Origin: an uncultured Lachnospiraceae bacterium
Lineage (GTDB): Bacteria; Bacillota; Clostridia; Lachnospirales; Lachnospiraceae
Assembly (NCBI GenBank): GCA_910579325.1
Contig: CAJTTU010000105.1
Coordinates: 1 to 11,666 of the forward strand
Length of the DNA: 11,666 nucleotides
Direction: 5' to 3'
In this document: piece by piece, positions 1 through 7,569 of the stretch
How the letters are laid out: every line of letters starts with the position of its first letter
How positions within the stretch are numbered: the first letter of the stretch is position 1
Notes under the pieces: generated by a model
The model's database searches: none
What the model saw: the letters and a program-made list of their open reading frames with translations, nothing else
Told to the model about the DNA's origin: nothing
Translations under genes and position numbers: made by a program

Positions 1-1
1 G

Positions 2-142
2 GCAAAATATTTGTGGGGTGATGGTGTAGAAGAAAATAAACGGGAGGCCGTGTACTGGTTTAAAAAGGCGGCGGCACAGGGGCATGAGGAAGCGATAGGA
101 TATTTGTCAGGATTGATTAAAATGGATATACCGCCTAGTTGA
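2..142 (+). CDS. Sel1-repeat (TPR-like) protein, C-terminal fragment
   Basis: This is an open frame running in from the left edge, with 46 residues visible before a TGA stop. The residues contain a near-canonical Sel1 unit: AKYLWGDGVEENKREAVYWF followed by KKAAAQGHEEA and a second short helix (IGYLSGLI). Sel1 repeats are about 36-residue alpha-alpha hairpins that act as protein-interaction scaffolds. Only the last repeat is visible, so the protein's length, location and partners cannot be judged. It ends about 70 bp before the tRNA promoter and no terminator is evident between them. The frame and the repeat signature make the call secure, but the specific function is unknown. Confidence 0.8.
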   Translation, partial: AKYLWGDGVEENKREAVYWFKKAAAQGHEEAIGYLSGLIKMDIPPS

Positions 143-214
143 TGGGGAACAGTTTTATCGAGTTCCATAAATTTGGGTAAGATAAATAAAATTAAAAAAA
201 ATAGAAAAAGGGTA

Positions 215-243
215 TTGACATTGGTGGAAAAATCTTGTAAAAT
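215..243 (+). promoter_or_regulatory. Sigma-A promoter of tRNA-Gly
   Basis: A consensus TTGACA (215-220) and TAAAAT (238-243) are separated by exactly 17 bp in an AT-rich stretch. The predicted transcription start near 250 lies about 24 nt before the mature tRNA 5' end, a normal precursor leader. No other gene lies between. Confidence 0.8.
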
Positions 244-273
244 GCTAATTGTGTTCGCGAGAGGCACAGAAAT

Positions 274-345
274 GCACGAGTGGCTCAGTGGTGGAGTATC
301 GCCTTGCCAAGGCGAGGGTCGCGGGTTCGAATCCCGTCTCGCGCT
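274..345 (+). tRNA. tRNA-Gly (anticodon GCC)
   Basis: All cloverleaf elements are visible. The anticodon arm has stem TCGCC/GGCGA around loop TTGCCAA, giving anticodon GCC (decodes GGC/GGU). The T arm is GCGGG, TTCGAAT, CCCGT. The D arm is GCTC/GAGT with a GTGG loop. The acceptor strands GCACGAG (274-280) and CTCGCGC (338-344) pair except at position 3:70, where A faces C. The discriminator is T at 345 and CCA is not encoded. The gene has its own upstream promoter and a strong hairpin just downstream, so it is a monocistronic tRNA unit. Confidence 0.93.
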
Positions 346-349
346 TTTA

Positions 350-400
350 CGAAAAGAAACGCTGATATATAGCGTTTCTTTTCGCATTTCGACGTTTTTT
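350..400 (+). terminator. Terminator hairpin after tRNA-Gly
   Basis: Positions 350-363 pair perfectly with 371-384 (14 bp) around the 7-nt loop GATATAT, five bases after the tRNA. The T-run (395-400) lies about 10 nt beyond the stem, although the 3' arm itself is T-rich. It probably terminates tRNA transcription and is nearly symmetrical, so it could also act on the other strand. Confidence 0.75.
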
Positions 401-501
401 CTTAAATTATATCTGTTTCTTCCATAAACTTTAAAACACTCTCCATTATCTTTCATCCTTTCCATTTTCCTGTCGATCGCCCTCCAAATCTTTCATTATT
501 A

Positions 502-530
502 TAGACAAAAAGAAAAAAGCCCTTTATAAT
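502..530 (+). promoter_or_regulatory. Sigma-A promoter of the hemerythrin gene
   Basis: TAGACA (502-507, one mismatch to TTGACA) and a perfect TATAAT (525-530) are separated by 17 bp. The start site should fall near 537, giving a leader of about 45 nt that ends in the ribosome binding site GAGGGGGG (569-576) before ATG at 583. Confidence 0.7.
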
Positions 531-582
531 AAATAACATAAAAGCAATCACAATATCCGACAAAAAACGAGGGGGGTTATGT

Positions 583-1467
583 ATGGACATCATTGAATGG
601 GACGACAAGTTTAAAATCGGTGTGGAAGTCGTAGACAAAGCTCATGCCAAGCTTTTTCGAATCACAAAAAAGCTGCTGGAGCTGTCCACGGAGGCCGGAG
701 CCAATCAGATCTCATTCAGAGAAGGCATCAAATATCTTGAATCATATTCCATGTCACATTTTTCAGAAGAAGAAGCATATATGCGCTCTATCCGATACGG
801 CGGATACGCGCAGCACAAACGGATTCATGACAATTTCAGAGACAGCATGCTGGTTTCTCTCAAAAAAGACCTGGAACTGTCACACTATTCCCCGGCGGCC
901 ATCCAGCGCTTTGTGGCGACTATAAACAGCTGGCTGAAAACCCATATTATGCAGGAGGACCAGGCCATCGTCGGCAAGGCGGCAGTAAAAAAAGGCTATG
1001 ATTTTTCATCACAGATTCCCATTATAACAAAAACCATAAACCGGGCCGCCCAGGAACTGTTCCAGGCGGAGGTTAAGCTTTCCAACCCTGACTATAAAGG
1101 GCAGAATATCGGGAACGCTCTCTATTGCCGTCAGGATTATGAGACAGAAGGCGGGGTCAGACTGACGCTGCTGTTAGGCGTGGAGGATTCCCTGTTCATC
1201 CGGGGCGTCAACCGGTTTCCGGAAATGCAGACGGTACAGAAAGACGCGATTACGCCCGATGCCGCCCTGCAGGTTTTTGAACAGCTTTACCAGCGTATCA
1301 GCAAACTATTTCGGATCGAAACGGAACCTGAATTTACCAGAGAAAACCTGCTGGACAAAAATCAGTTCCGCAAAGAATTTATGAAAGGATACCCCTGCAG
1401 CCTTTTATACAACGCCAAAATCGGGTATCTCACTTTCTGCTACCGTAGCCGCCGGGTGAAAAAATAA
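583..1467 (+). CDS. Bacteriohemerythrin with extra C-terminal domain
   Basis: The protein has 294 residues. Residues 1-130 form a hemerythrin four-helix bundle that binds O2 through a non-heme diiron centre. The family start WDDKFKIGVEVVDKAH is present, and all seven iron ligands can be placed with correct spacing: H21, H59, E63, H78, H82, H121 and D126. Typical bacteriohemerythrins are about 130-140 aa, so residues ~145-294 are an additional domain. Its alternating beta/alpha pattern and ending (GYLTFCY) loosely recall CheX/CheC-type folds, but I see no diagnostic E..N motif, so that assignment is weak. There is no signal peptide or membrane segment, so it is probably a cytosolic oxygen sensor, store or scavenger. 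The start is supported by a strong GAGGGGGG ribosome binding site 6-7 nt upstream. It is monocistronic, with its own promoter and terminator. Confidence 0.9.
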   Translation: MDIIEWDDKFKIGVEVVDKAHAKLFRITKKLLELSTEAGANQISFREGIKYLESYSMSHFSEEEAYMRSIRYGGYAQHKRIHDNFRDSMLVSLKKDLELSHYSPAAIQRFVATINSWLKTHIMQEDQAIVGKAAVKKGYDFSSQIPIITKTINRAAQELFQAEVKLSNPDYKGQNIGNALYCRQDYETEGGVRLTLLLGVEDSLFIRGVNRFPEMQTVQKDAITPDAALQVFEQLYQRISKLFRIETEPEFTRENLLDKNQFRKEFMKGYPCSLLYNAKIGYLTFCYRSRRVKK

Positions 1468-1474
1468 TTTCATG

Positions 1475-1521
1475 ATCAGAAAAACCATGGAGCCGTGAAT
1501 CCGCTCCATGGTTTTTCTGAT
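1475..1521. terminator. Bidirectional terminator between convergent genes
   Basis: Positions 1475-1493 pair perfectly with 1503-1521 (19 bp) around a 9-nt loop. The stem contains A5 on the left and T5 on the right, so it can work as a terminator for the plus-strand hemerythrin gene (stop at 1467) and for the minus-strand membrane protein, whose TAA stop begins at the hairpin edge (1521-1523). Confidence 0.88.
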
Positions 1522-2447
1522 TATTCGCTTTCCTCCGAACGTTCTTTGCCCCGACGTTGCAGCTCCTTCAACGCCCATCCAAACTTCGCGGAACTGGCCC
1601 CCGGATTTCCCCGCAATAAGCTTTCCCTGAAAAAGCTTGTCCTGCCGGTAATCCGGTTATATTCCAATGCTTTTTCCCGCAGCCTGTCAAGCAGAGAGGA
1701 ATGCTCCGGCAAAAGCTCCTTCAATTCCTCCAGCTGTGCCCTGGTAGGAATATGAAGGGCTTCCAGACGCTCCGTAAATTTTCTTTTCGCTTCTTGATAC
1801 CGGCGCCTGCGCTCTTCGACATTTTCCCGGAACTCCTCCACCTGATCCCTGGTTTCCATCTTTGCCAGACTGAGCTGCACCTGCATAGCCTCCAGCTCGG
1901 CCCGCACCCGGGTCATGCCCTCCAGCATCTTCCGCAGATCCAGAGCCGCCTTCACCGACACAATCGTATCCGAAACAAAGACGGTGCTGACAGAGCCCAG
2001 AAAAAGACCCAGCATCAGGTCCGGCATCCCCAGTACCCACCGCTCGATCGGCCTGTGGATCACCTCGGTCAAAAGCAGCGTAAGAAATCCCCACGCAATG
2101 GAAGAAGACAGACAGATAATCCCCTGAAAGTGAAATCTCTGGTCGCTGTAATCCCAGTATTTCACTTTGAAAAGGGCTTCCATCCCTACGCCCACCACAT
2201 ATTCCAATACAGTCGCGCCGATCACGCCGGCGAAATATGTCAGAACCAGGTTTCCACGAACCGGTATGGAAACCCACAGCATAACCACGGCGCCCGTCCC
2301 GTACAACGGAAGCATCGGCGCCCGCAGAAAGCCCCTGTTGACAAAATGCTTTGTCCTCAGCGTCACATAGGCGGATTCAAAAATCCAGCCCGCAAAACAA
2401 TACACATAAAAAAACATCAGCCACTGCGGCAAATCATAAGTGTACAT
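1521..2447 (-). CDS. CmpB-family (PF06541) multi-pass membrane protein with coiled-coil tail
   Basis: The protein has 308 residues. Residues 1-165 carry about five membrane helices and the family's conserved block: FAGWIFESAYVTLRTKHFVN, then NRGFLRAP and PLYGTGAV, then LEYVVGVGMEALF with KYWDYSD, then FHFQGIICL. PF06541 is named 'putative ABC-transporter type IV', but its biochemical role is not established. Residues ~168-232 are a highly charged coiled coil, which is more cytoplasmic tail than in many relatives. An ATG 33 nt further upstream (2480) is in frame, but I prefer 2447: its GGAGG lies 9 nt upstream, whereas the GGAGG before 2480 is 15 nt away and sits in the predicted promoter. The gene appears monocistronic. 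It is unrelated in strand or promoter to the hemerythrin gene. Confidence 0.85.
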   Translation of the reverse strand: MYTYDLPQWLMFFYVYCFAGWIFESAYVTLRTKHFVNRGFLRAPMLPLYGTGAVVMLWVSIPVRGNLVLTYFAGVIGATVLEYVVGVGMEALFKVKYWDYSDQRFHFQGIICLSSSIAWGFLTLLLTEVIHRPIERWVLGMPDLMLGLFLGSVSTVFVSDTIVSVKAALDLRKMLEGMTRVRAELEAMQVQLSLAKMETRDQVEEFRENVEERRRRYQEAKRKFTERLEALHIPTRAQLEELKELLPEHSSLLDRLREKALEYNRITGRTSFFRESLLRGNPGASSAKFGWALKELQRRGKERSEESE

Positions 2448-2489
2448 CTGAGCAATCCTCCGTTTCCGGCGTCGTTTCATATATAGTAA

Positions 2490-2519
2490 TGTATACCTCC
2501 AAACCGGCAATGCTGTCAA
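2490..2519 (-). promoter_or_regulatory. Promoter of the CmpB-family gene
   Basis: On the minus strand a perfect TTGACA (2519-2514) is followed after 18 bp by TATACA (2495-2490), a 4/6 match to TATAAT. Transcription would begin close to 2483, leaving a leader of about 35 nt before the preferred start at 2447. This supports that start over the upstream ATG. Confidence 0.55.
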
Positions 2520-2569
2520 GCCCGGAGCGGAATTTACAGTAACAATCCGCATATTAATCATTATTTTCC

Positions 2570-2611
2570 AAAAACAGGCCGGCAAACTGCTATAGCAGCC
2601 GCCGGCCTGTT
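2570..2611 (-). terminator. Terminator of the surface-protein operon
   Basis: An 11-bp GC-rich perfect stem (2573-2583 with 2601-2611) encloses a loop that holds a second small hairpin (CTGC, TATA, GCAG). On the minus strand it is followed by five T (2574-2570). It lies about 40 nt beyond the stop codon of the giant surface-protein gene. Confidence 0.8.
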
Positions 2612-2650
2612 CGTTATGTCTTATCCTTTTGTTCCTTCAGGCTTACCGCC

Positions 2651-5600
2651 TTACGCATTTTTTTCTTCTGTCTCTTTCTTGCGGGAGAACGCTACGACTG
2701 CTGTCTGTACGATTGCGATAATCGCCATGACGATCGTGTAACGGTCTACAAAGCCGGTGGAAAGGGTAATGTCTTCCGTCAGGCAGAATGCGATCACGGA
2801 GATCAGCGCCACAGGCAGACTGACTACGCGCATAATGCCTTTCTTCTTTAACTTTCTCTCAGTTTCCCTGTCGTTTTCATCCGACGCTTTCTTCACCTGA
2901 ACGAAATAGCCGATCAGGAGCATCAGGGATTCGTAAACGGCCAGGTTCATCAGCGCGAAGTTAATTAATGCCCAGCTTCCGCCCTTGAGTGCTGCAAGGG
3001 GTACTTCTTCATCCTCCAGCTCCGCCAGTCTTTCCTCACCAGACTGATCTTCGATGTCGCTGGCCAGAGGCACATTCTCATCCTCGATCTCTACTTCCGG
3101 ATTTTCCTCTTCTTCCGGGGCAGGCGTGGCCGGTACGGGGGTTGCCGGTACGGGCGTTACTGCCACAGGAGCAGGGGTTACTGCCGGTAAAGCTGCCGGT
3201 ACTGCCGCCACGGGGACTGCAGGTGCCGGCGTAGGGGCGGGGGCAGGTGCCGGTGTCGGCGCCGGATCAGGGGCAGGATCTGATGTCGGCGTCGGCGCCG
3301 GATCAGGGGCAGGATCTGGTGCAGGCGTCGGCGTTGGATCAGGGGCAGGATCTGGTGCAGGCGTCGGCGTTGGATCAGGGGCAGGATCTGGTGTCGGCGC
3401 AGGATCCGGATTAGTCGGATCTGTCGGATTCTGCGTAAAGGTGATCACAAAATCCGTATTCCCAGTGATCTCATATCCAGCAACCGGAGTTCCCGGCGCC
3501 GGCCTCCATGTTCCATTGCCATATCCCGCATCTGCTGCCGCCGTCGGAATCTGGTCAGCCGTAAGAGCAGCTTTTCCGTCCACTGCGTAGTTTCCATTTT
3601 CATCTTTTAATGTAACCACTACGCTTGTCGGGCCGGTCAGCGTTCCGTTTTCTGCCCGGAATGTTACAACGGCCTGATATTTGTCAGGGATGCCGTCGCC
3701 ATTCTTTTCGGTGCCTTCCGGATCATCCGGTCCTATGTCGTCCACCGCGACAGTCACGGTTATAACGGTTTTTTCTCCCACAGTCCCATTATCCGGATCC
3801 TCTACTTTTTCCACAATATAATTATGATCAGGGTCTCCTATATCAACGGGATCGCCTGTCTCAATCCACTCCGTCGGATCATAAGTATCTCCGTCCTTGT
3901 ACGGTGTACCGTCAGCTTTCTTATCCTTGATATCATCCTTCTTACCCGGTATCGGATCCCCGTTTCCATCCACATACTTGATTGTAATCTCGCGATCAGG
4001 CTTTGCGGGGTCTACGTCTTTCCACACAGCTGTCAGAGTTAAGTCCTCTTCCGGAGTAATCTTGTCGCCGGGCTTGTAAGCCTCGCCGTCGCTGCCCTGC
4101 CATTTGTCAAATTCCTTGCCTTCAGGCGGGGTAACATCATCGGGAAGGTCCTTAACCTCATACTCATCACCTTTGTCAGGGGTGTCCTCGTCGATTTTCG
4201 TGGTGCCATCCATATAAGTGATGGTCACCTTCTCGGGTGTCACAGGAGGAATCACGACACTGGCACTGCTGCCGCCGACACTGGCGCTATCAGTAGCCGA
4301 GTCAGTGATGTCATACCCACCGCCGCTGCGAGCCATACGGAACATACGTGCCCCATTACCATCGGCAGCCCAGGAGCCGCCCATGGCGGTATTTTTCAGG
4401 GATACCATAACCTTGGCGGTGCTGGCGTTCCTGACTTTGATGTTGTAGGTCAGGGTCACGGTCTTGCCGCTCTCGAACTTATCGTTTCGCTGAAGCGCGG
4501 GTACGGTACCGCCGTTCTCAGCAGTCAGCATGGCTTCCACAGGTGTATCATTCACTTTCACATCCGTGTAAGTAATCGCCACCTTGCCCTTGTCCTCATC
4601 GCTGATGGTGTCGTTGCCATTCTCATCAGTCACCTTGATCTCGGTCAGCTTGTCGATGATGTCCAGACCGAACAGATCGTCGCCGTTGTTCGTCACTGTC
4701 ACCTCATAGGGGATGGTAGCAACGCCGGTTTTTTCATCCACGGTGATTGTGGAATGCTTCTTTTCGGTCTTGATGGCCATATTCACGCCTGTGACCACTT
4801 CGGGCTCGCTCGTCTCAGGTTTGGTCTCCTGGGAATCGACGGTGGCAATATTACTGATCTCTCCTGACTTGGTGACCTTCGCAGTAAAGGTCATAGATTC
4901 AGTGCCGCCGTTGGCCTTGATCTTGAGAATTATCCAGGTGAGTGTGCCGCCTCTATAACTGTGCGTGTCACTTTCCGCATTCTCAACCCAGCTTAGTCCA
5001 TTGGGCAGAGTGTCGGCTACCACCACCCCGGTGGCATCGCCTTTGCCGTTATTAGTCACTTCGATGGTGTACTCCACCGTATCGCCAACCTTTACATACC
5101 GCTTGCTGGCGGTCTTGGTGATAACAAGGTTGGGCTCCTCAACCGCAGGCTCCTCCCACCGGATGGTGATGTTGCCGGTCTGATCATCGACCTCGGGTTC
5201 ACCCCACTTGCCGGTGTCACTGGGGTCATCGGGATACTCTTCCGTAACAAATTCCTCATCTTTGACATCGATGTCCGCAGGGTAAGAACCCTGTTTAATC
5301 TGGGTGCCGTCCTCCTTCAGCCAGGTAACAGTGATGTTATTAACCAGCTTCTCAGGATAGGTGTTGGTGAGGGGGATAGCCGCGACGGTGGTTTGGGCAT
5401 TCAGCTTCCGCGTAGCGCTTTTGGCGGTGTCGTCCACTGTTACAGTCCCCCCGGCGCTCAGCGTAGGGATCCGGCCGTCCTTGGTGGTATAGTTGACCTC
5501 CTGGAGCTTCACGGTGCTTCCCTTAGGCACGGAAACGACTTTGAACCACTGCAAATCGGTGTCGCTGGTGTTGGTAAGATCGCTCTTGGTGAGGGTACCC

Positions 5601-7498
5601 TGCAACACGTTGTCGGCAAAGACCTGGATAGCATAGTTGTCGGGCAGATCAGCCTTTGTCGCGTTTACCAGAGTCTTGTTCACAGTAAGGGTAGCCAACT
5701 CCACCTTCTTCCACACGGCGTACAGGGTCATGTCGTCGTTCATGAGGATCGTGTCGCCAGGGTTGATGTCGGCCTCGGTAGCATTTTTGTTCATGCTCCA
5801 GCCTAGGAACTGGTAGCCGCCGTTGCGGGTCATGTTACCTTTGTCGGCTACGGTAGCCTCACTGCCTAAAGCAACTTGCTGTGGAGCGGGTGGATTGATG
5901 CCCCCCTTAGCACTATAAGTCAAGGTAACCGTGGCGCTGGGATTCGCTTCCCACTTTGCGGTCAGAGTCCCAGAAACAGTGCTACCATCCTTGCCGGTCA
6001 TGGTAACCTTACTGTTGGCATAACTGCCGTTACCGCTATAAGTCCATCCAGTAAAGGTATAGCCCTTGCGGGAAGGCTTCTCGGTCTTGACGGTAAAGGC
6101 GTAGGTACCGTTGGTGATATCGTTTACCATCACTTGGTCGATAGAGTTGCCGTTCAGGGTTCCACCGTTGTAGTCATAGTTCAAAGCATAGCTGTAACTG
6201 GCAGGAGAAGAGGGGAGCTTATAAAAGATATAAAACTCTTGCCCACTATTCCAAGTCACCGTATCTGTATATGCGGTTTGACGCCAATTTACACCATTCG
6301 AACTTTTTCCCCAAGCAAAGCGGACATAATCGCTGGGCACAGTAAAAAAGTCCTGATTCAATCCAGACGTATACAGAAAACAGTTTGTACCATGAGTGTG
6401 ATACTTACCACCAGAAGAAGAACAATTCAAGTAAATTGTCTTAGAGACGCTTTGGACAGTTGCCTTTCCGTCAGCGTCCACATAGACAGGTCTCGCCGTT
6501 ACAGCAATACTGCCACTGCCACTGGAACCACCTGTGCCAGGGGTCGTAGGTGTAGTTGTGCTACCGCTGCTGTGTTTCTCCCATTTGCTGGTAGTATAGG
6601 TAATAGTATGGGTCTTATAGTTGCCGCTGTGCTCAATATTCTGACCCTCGTGCAGCGTAAGCGCGCTGGGCGGGAAATACTGCAACGGGCGGCACTCGAT
6701 GTGAGTCACCGTGCCGTAGTCATAGTCGGCGTATTCCGTCCCCGCAATCAAACCGGACACATAGTCCACCTGGTTGTCGATCTGGATATACCGTCCGGAG
6801 TTCAGCGTCTTTGTCTTAAGGAGTACGCCGTTGACCACATAGTTAACCGTGATCTGATCATAGGTGTTCATCGTATCAATCCCATCATCCGGCTCCCCCG
6901 CCGCAACCTGCTCGCGGTAGCCTGCGATGTACGCATACGCTTCTGCCTGCGCCTCCTGATCTTCCGGTGAAAGCCTCTTATAAATATCAAGGCAGTTGTC
7001 GAGAACCGGAAGCAGTTCTTCCGCTTCCAGGGCATCTCCGACTGCATCCACCGCCTTCAGGAATTCCTCCGGTGCCGCATAGTTTGTTTCCTGAGCATTC
7101 GTCGAAGCGGTTATATCGTTCGGCTGTTCGGAGTCAGCATCATTCTTCTGCTCGGAGTCAGCGTTATTCTCCTGCTCGGAACCAGCGCTATTCTCCTGCT
7201 CGGAGCCAGCGCCATTCTCCTGTTCGCAGCCAGCGCTATTCTCCTGCTCGGAACCAGCGTTTTCCTCCTCTTCGGAACCGCTGACCTCGCCTGCCGAAGT
7301 AAGAATATCCCCGGTCTGACCCATATCTGACGTTCCCTCATCAGACGGCTCATTTGGATTTCCGGAGTCCGGACTGATTTCCGTTCTGACACCTTCCGCA
7401 TGAGCAATGCTCATATCACCAAGGAATGTGGTGAATATCAATGCAAATGCAAGAAAGAGTGCCAGGCTTCTTTTCACCTTTTTGCTTTTTATTTTCAT
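2651..7498 (-). CDS. Giant secreted surface protein (InlB-B/DUF11/Cna-B-like modules) with three-helix C-terminal anchor
   Basis: The protein has 1615 residues. Residues 1-35 are a classical signal peptide (KIKSKKVKR, hydrophobic core, AHA cleavage site). Residues 83-130 are six 8-residue SEQEN-type repeats, and 137-205 look helical. Residues 433-516, 522-597 and 1090-1160 are InlB B-repeat/Flg_new modules ending TAKW, YAVW and TAVW. Residues 602-714 resemble a Cna-B isopeptide domain (K608, E667, N712). Residues 789-905 are a clear DUF11 domain, and 906-1035 a related module. Residues 1168-1252 are loosely MucBP-like. Residues 1357-1460 are a Pro-rich stalk. Two acidic VPLA motifs (1476-1479, 1499-1502) precede three membrane helices (~1507-1532, 1555-1574, 1587-1604) and a basic tail. 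There is no LPXTG motif, so anchoring would be through the membrane. The start has GGAGA about 10 nt upstream. The gene lies 71 bp behind the 119-aa gene, in the same operon. A role as adhesin or surface stalk is inferred from the domains. Confidence 0.9.
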   Translation of the reverse strand: MKIKSKKVKRSLALFLAFALIFTTFLGDMSIAHAEGVRTEISPDSGNPNEPSDEGTSDMGQTGDILTSAGEVSGSEEEENAGSEQENSAGCEQENGAGSEQENSAGSEQENNADSEQKNDADSEQPNDITASTNAQETNYAAPEEFLKAVDAVGDALEAEELLPVLDNCLDIYKRLSPEDQEAQAEAYAYIAGYREQVAAGEPDDGIDTMNTYDQITVNYVVNGVLLKTKTLNSGRYIQIDNQVDYVSGLIAGTEYADYDYGTVTHIECRPLQYFPPSALTLHEGQNIEHSGNYKTHTITYTTSKWEKHSSGSTTTPTTPGTGGSSGSGSIAVTARPVYVDADGKATVQSVSKTIYLNCSSSGGKYHTHGTNCFLYTSGLNQDFFTVPSDYVRFAWGKSSNGVNWRQTAYTDTVTWNSGQEFYIFYKLPSSPASYSYALNYDYNGGTLNGNSIDQVMVNDITNGTYAFTVKTEKPSRKGYTFTGWTYSGNGSYANSKVTMTGKDGSTVSGTLTAKWEANPSATVTLTYSAKGGINPPAPQQVALGSEATVADKGNMTRNGGYQFLGWSMNKNATEADINPGDTILMNDDMTLYAVWKKVELATLTVNKTLVNATKADLPDNYAIQVFADNVLQGTLTKSDLTNTSDTDLQWFKVVSVPKGSTVKLQEVNYTTKDGRIPTLSAGGTVTVDDTAKSATRKLNAQTTVAAIPLTNTYPEKLVNNITVTWLKEDGTQIKQGSYPADIDVKDEEFVTEEYPDDPSDTGKWGEPEVDDQTGNITIRWEEPAVEEPNLVITKTASKRYVKVGDTVEYTIEVTNNGKGDATGVVVADTLPNGLSWVENAESDTHSYRGGTLTWIILKIKANGGTESMTFTAKVTKSGEISNIATVDSQETKPETSEPEVVTGVNMAIKTEKKHSTITVDEKTGVATIPYEVTVTNNGDDLFGLDIIDKLTEIKVTDENGNDTISDEDKGKVAITYTDVKVNDTPVEAMLTAENGGTVPALQRNDKFESGKTVTLTYNIKVRNASTAKVMVSLKNTAMGGSWAADGNGARMFRMARSGGGYDITDSATDSASVGGSSASVVIPPVTPEKVTITYMDGTTKIDEDTPDKGDEYEVKDLPDDVTPPEGKEFDKWQGSDGEAYKPGDKITPEEDLTLTAVWKDVDPAKPDREITIKYVDGNGDPIPGKKDDIKDKKADGTPYKDGDTYDPTEWIETGDPVDIGDPDHNYIVEKVEDPDNGTVGEKTVITVTVAVDDIGPDDPEGTEKNGDGIPDKYQAVVTFRAENGTLTGPTSVVVTLKDENGNYAVDGKAALTADQIPTAAADAGYGNGTWRPAPGTPVAGYEITGNTDFVITFTQNPTDPTNPDPAPTPDPAPDPTPTPAPDPAPDPTPTPAPDPAPDPAPTPTSDPAPDPAPTPAPAPAPTPAPAVPVAAVPAALPAVTPAPVAVTPVPATPVPATPAPEEEENPEVEIEDENVPLASDIEDQSGEERLAELEDEEVPLAALKGGSWALINFALMNLAVYESLMLLIGYFVQVKKASDENDRETERKLKKKGIMRVVSLPVALISVIAFCLTEDITLSTGFVDRYTIVMAIIAIVQTAVVAFSRKKETEEKNA
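3119..3430 (-). repeat. Pro-rich stalk coding region with 36-bp tandem repeats
   Basis: This region encodes residues 1357-1460 of the surface protein, dominated by PAPDP and TPTP units. Inside it the string GGATCAG recurs on the plus strand at 3264, 3300, 3336 and 3372, an exact 36-bp period (12 residues per unit). The two central units are nearly identical. Pro-rich stalks of this kind usually span the cell wall and hold the adhesive part away from the surface. Confidence 0.85.
7109..7252 (-). repeat. 24-bp tandem repeats (8-residue SEQEN units)
   Basis: Six consecutive 24-bp units encode residues 83-130 of the surface protein: SEQENSAG, CEQENGAG, SEQENSAG, SEQENNAD, SEQKNDAD and SEQPNDIT. 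The repeats lie directly after the mature N-terminus and are acidic and hydrophilic. One unit carries an unexpected Cys (residue 91). Confidence 0.85.
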
Positions 7499-7518
7499 AA
7501 ACTCTTTCTCCTTTTTTC

Positions 7519-7533
7519 ATAACTCTTAGTTAT
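7519..7533 (-). other. Small inverted repeat in the intercistronic gap
   Basis: ATAACT and AGTTAT flank the 3-nt centre CTT in the 71-bp gap between the 119-aa gene and the surface-protein gene. The stem is only 6 bp and A-rich, and on the minus strand it is followed by A-rich sequence leading to the ribosome binding site rather than by a T-run. It is not a convincing terminator. It may affect mRNA processing or have no function. Confidence 0.3.
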
Positions 7534-7569
7534 CTTTGTTTCTCTTATTTGTTTCATTCTCACCTCCCG

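Noticed and set aside
173..427. 84-aa open frame across the tRNA
   Set aside because: It spans the tRNA promoter, tRNA-Gly and terminator, and its composition is not protein-like.
1687..2277. 196-aa minus-strand open frame overlapping the CmpB-family gene
   Set aside because: A frame-shifted shadow with Gly/Ser/Arg-rich non-conserved sequence, whereas the chosen frame has PF06541 motifs and membrane helices.
2651..3080. LPXTG sortase anchor at the surface-protein C-terminus
   Set aside because: No LPXTG or close variant is present; three membrane helices end the protein instead.
3246..3410. Regular 36-bp repeats resembling a CRISPR array
   Set aside because: Units are contiguous with no spacers, stay in frame and encode PAPDP-type repeats in a surface protein.
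3054..3590. 178-aa Gly/Ala-rich open frame on the plus strand
   Set aside because: It is the antisense shadow of the Pro-rich stalk; low-complexity GC-rich repeats keep the opposite strand open. No ribosome binding site or promoter is seen.
5876..6970. 364-aa open frame on the plus strand opposite the surface-protein gene
   Set aside because: No recognisable domain or good start, and it is fully inside a gene with clear domains and signal peptide on the minus strand.
7519..7533. Terminator between the 119-aa gene and the surface-protein gene
   Set aside because: The inverted repeat is only 6 bp, AT-rich and lacks a T-run on the minus strand, so the two genes are treated as one operon.
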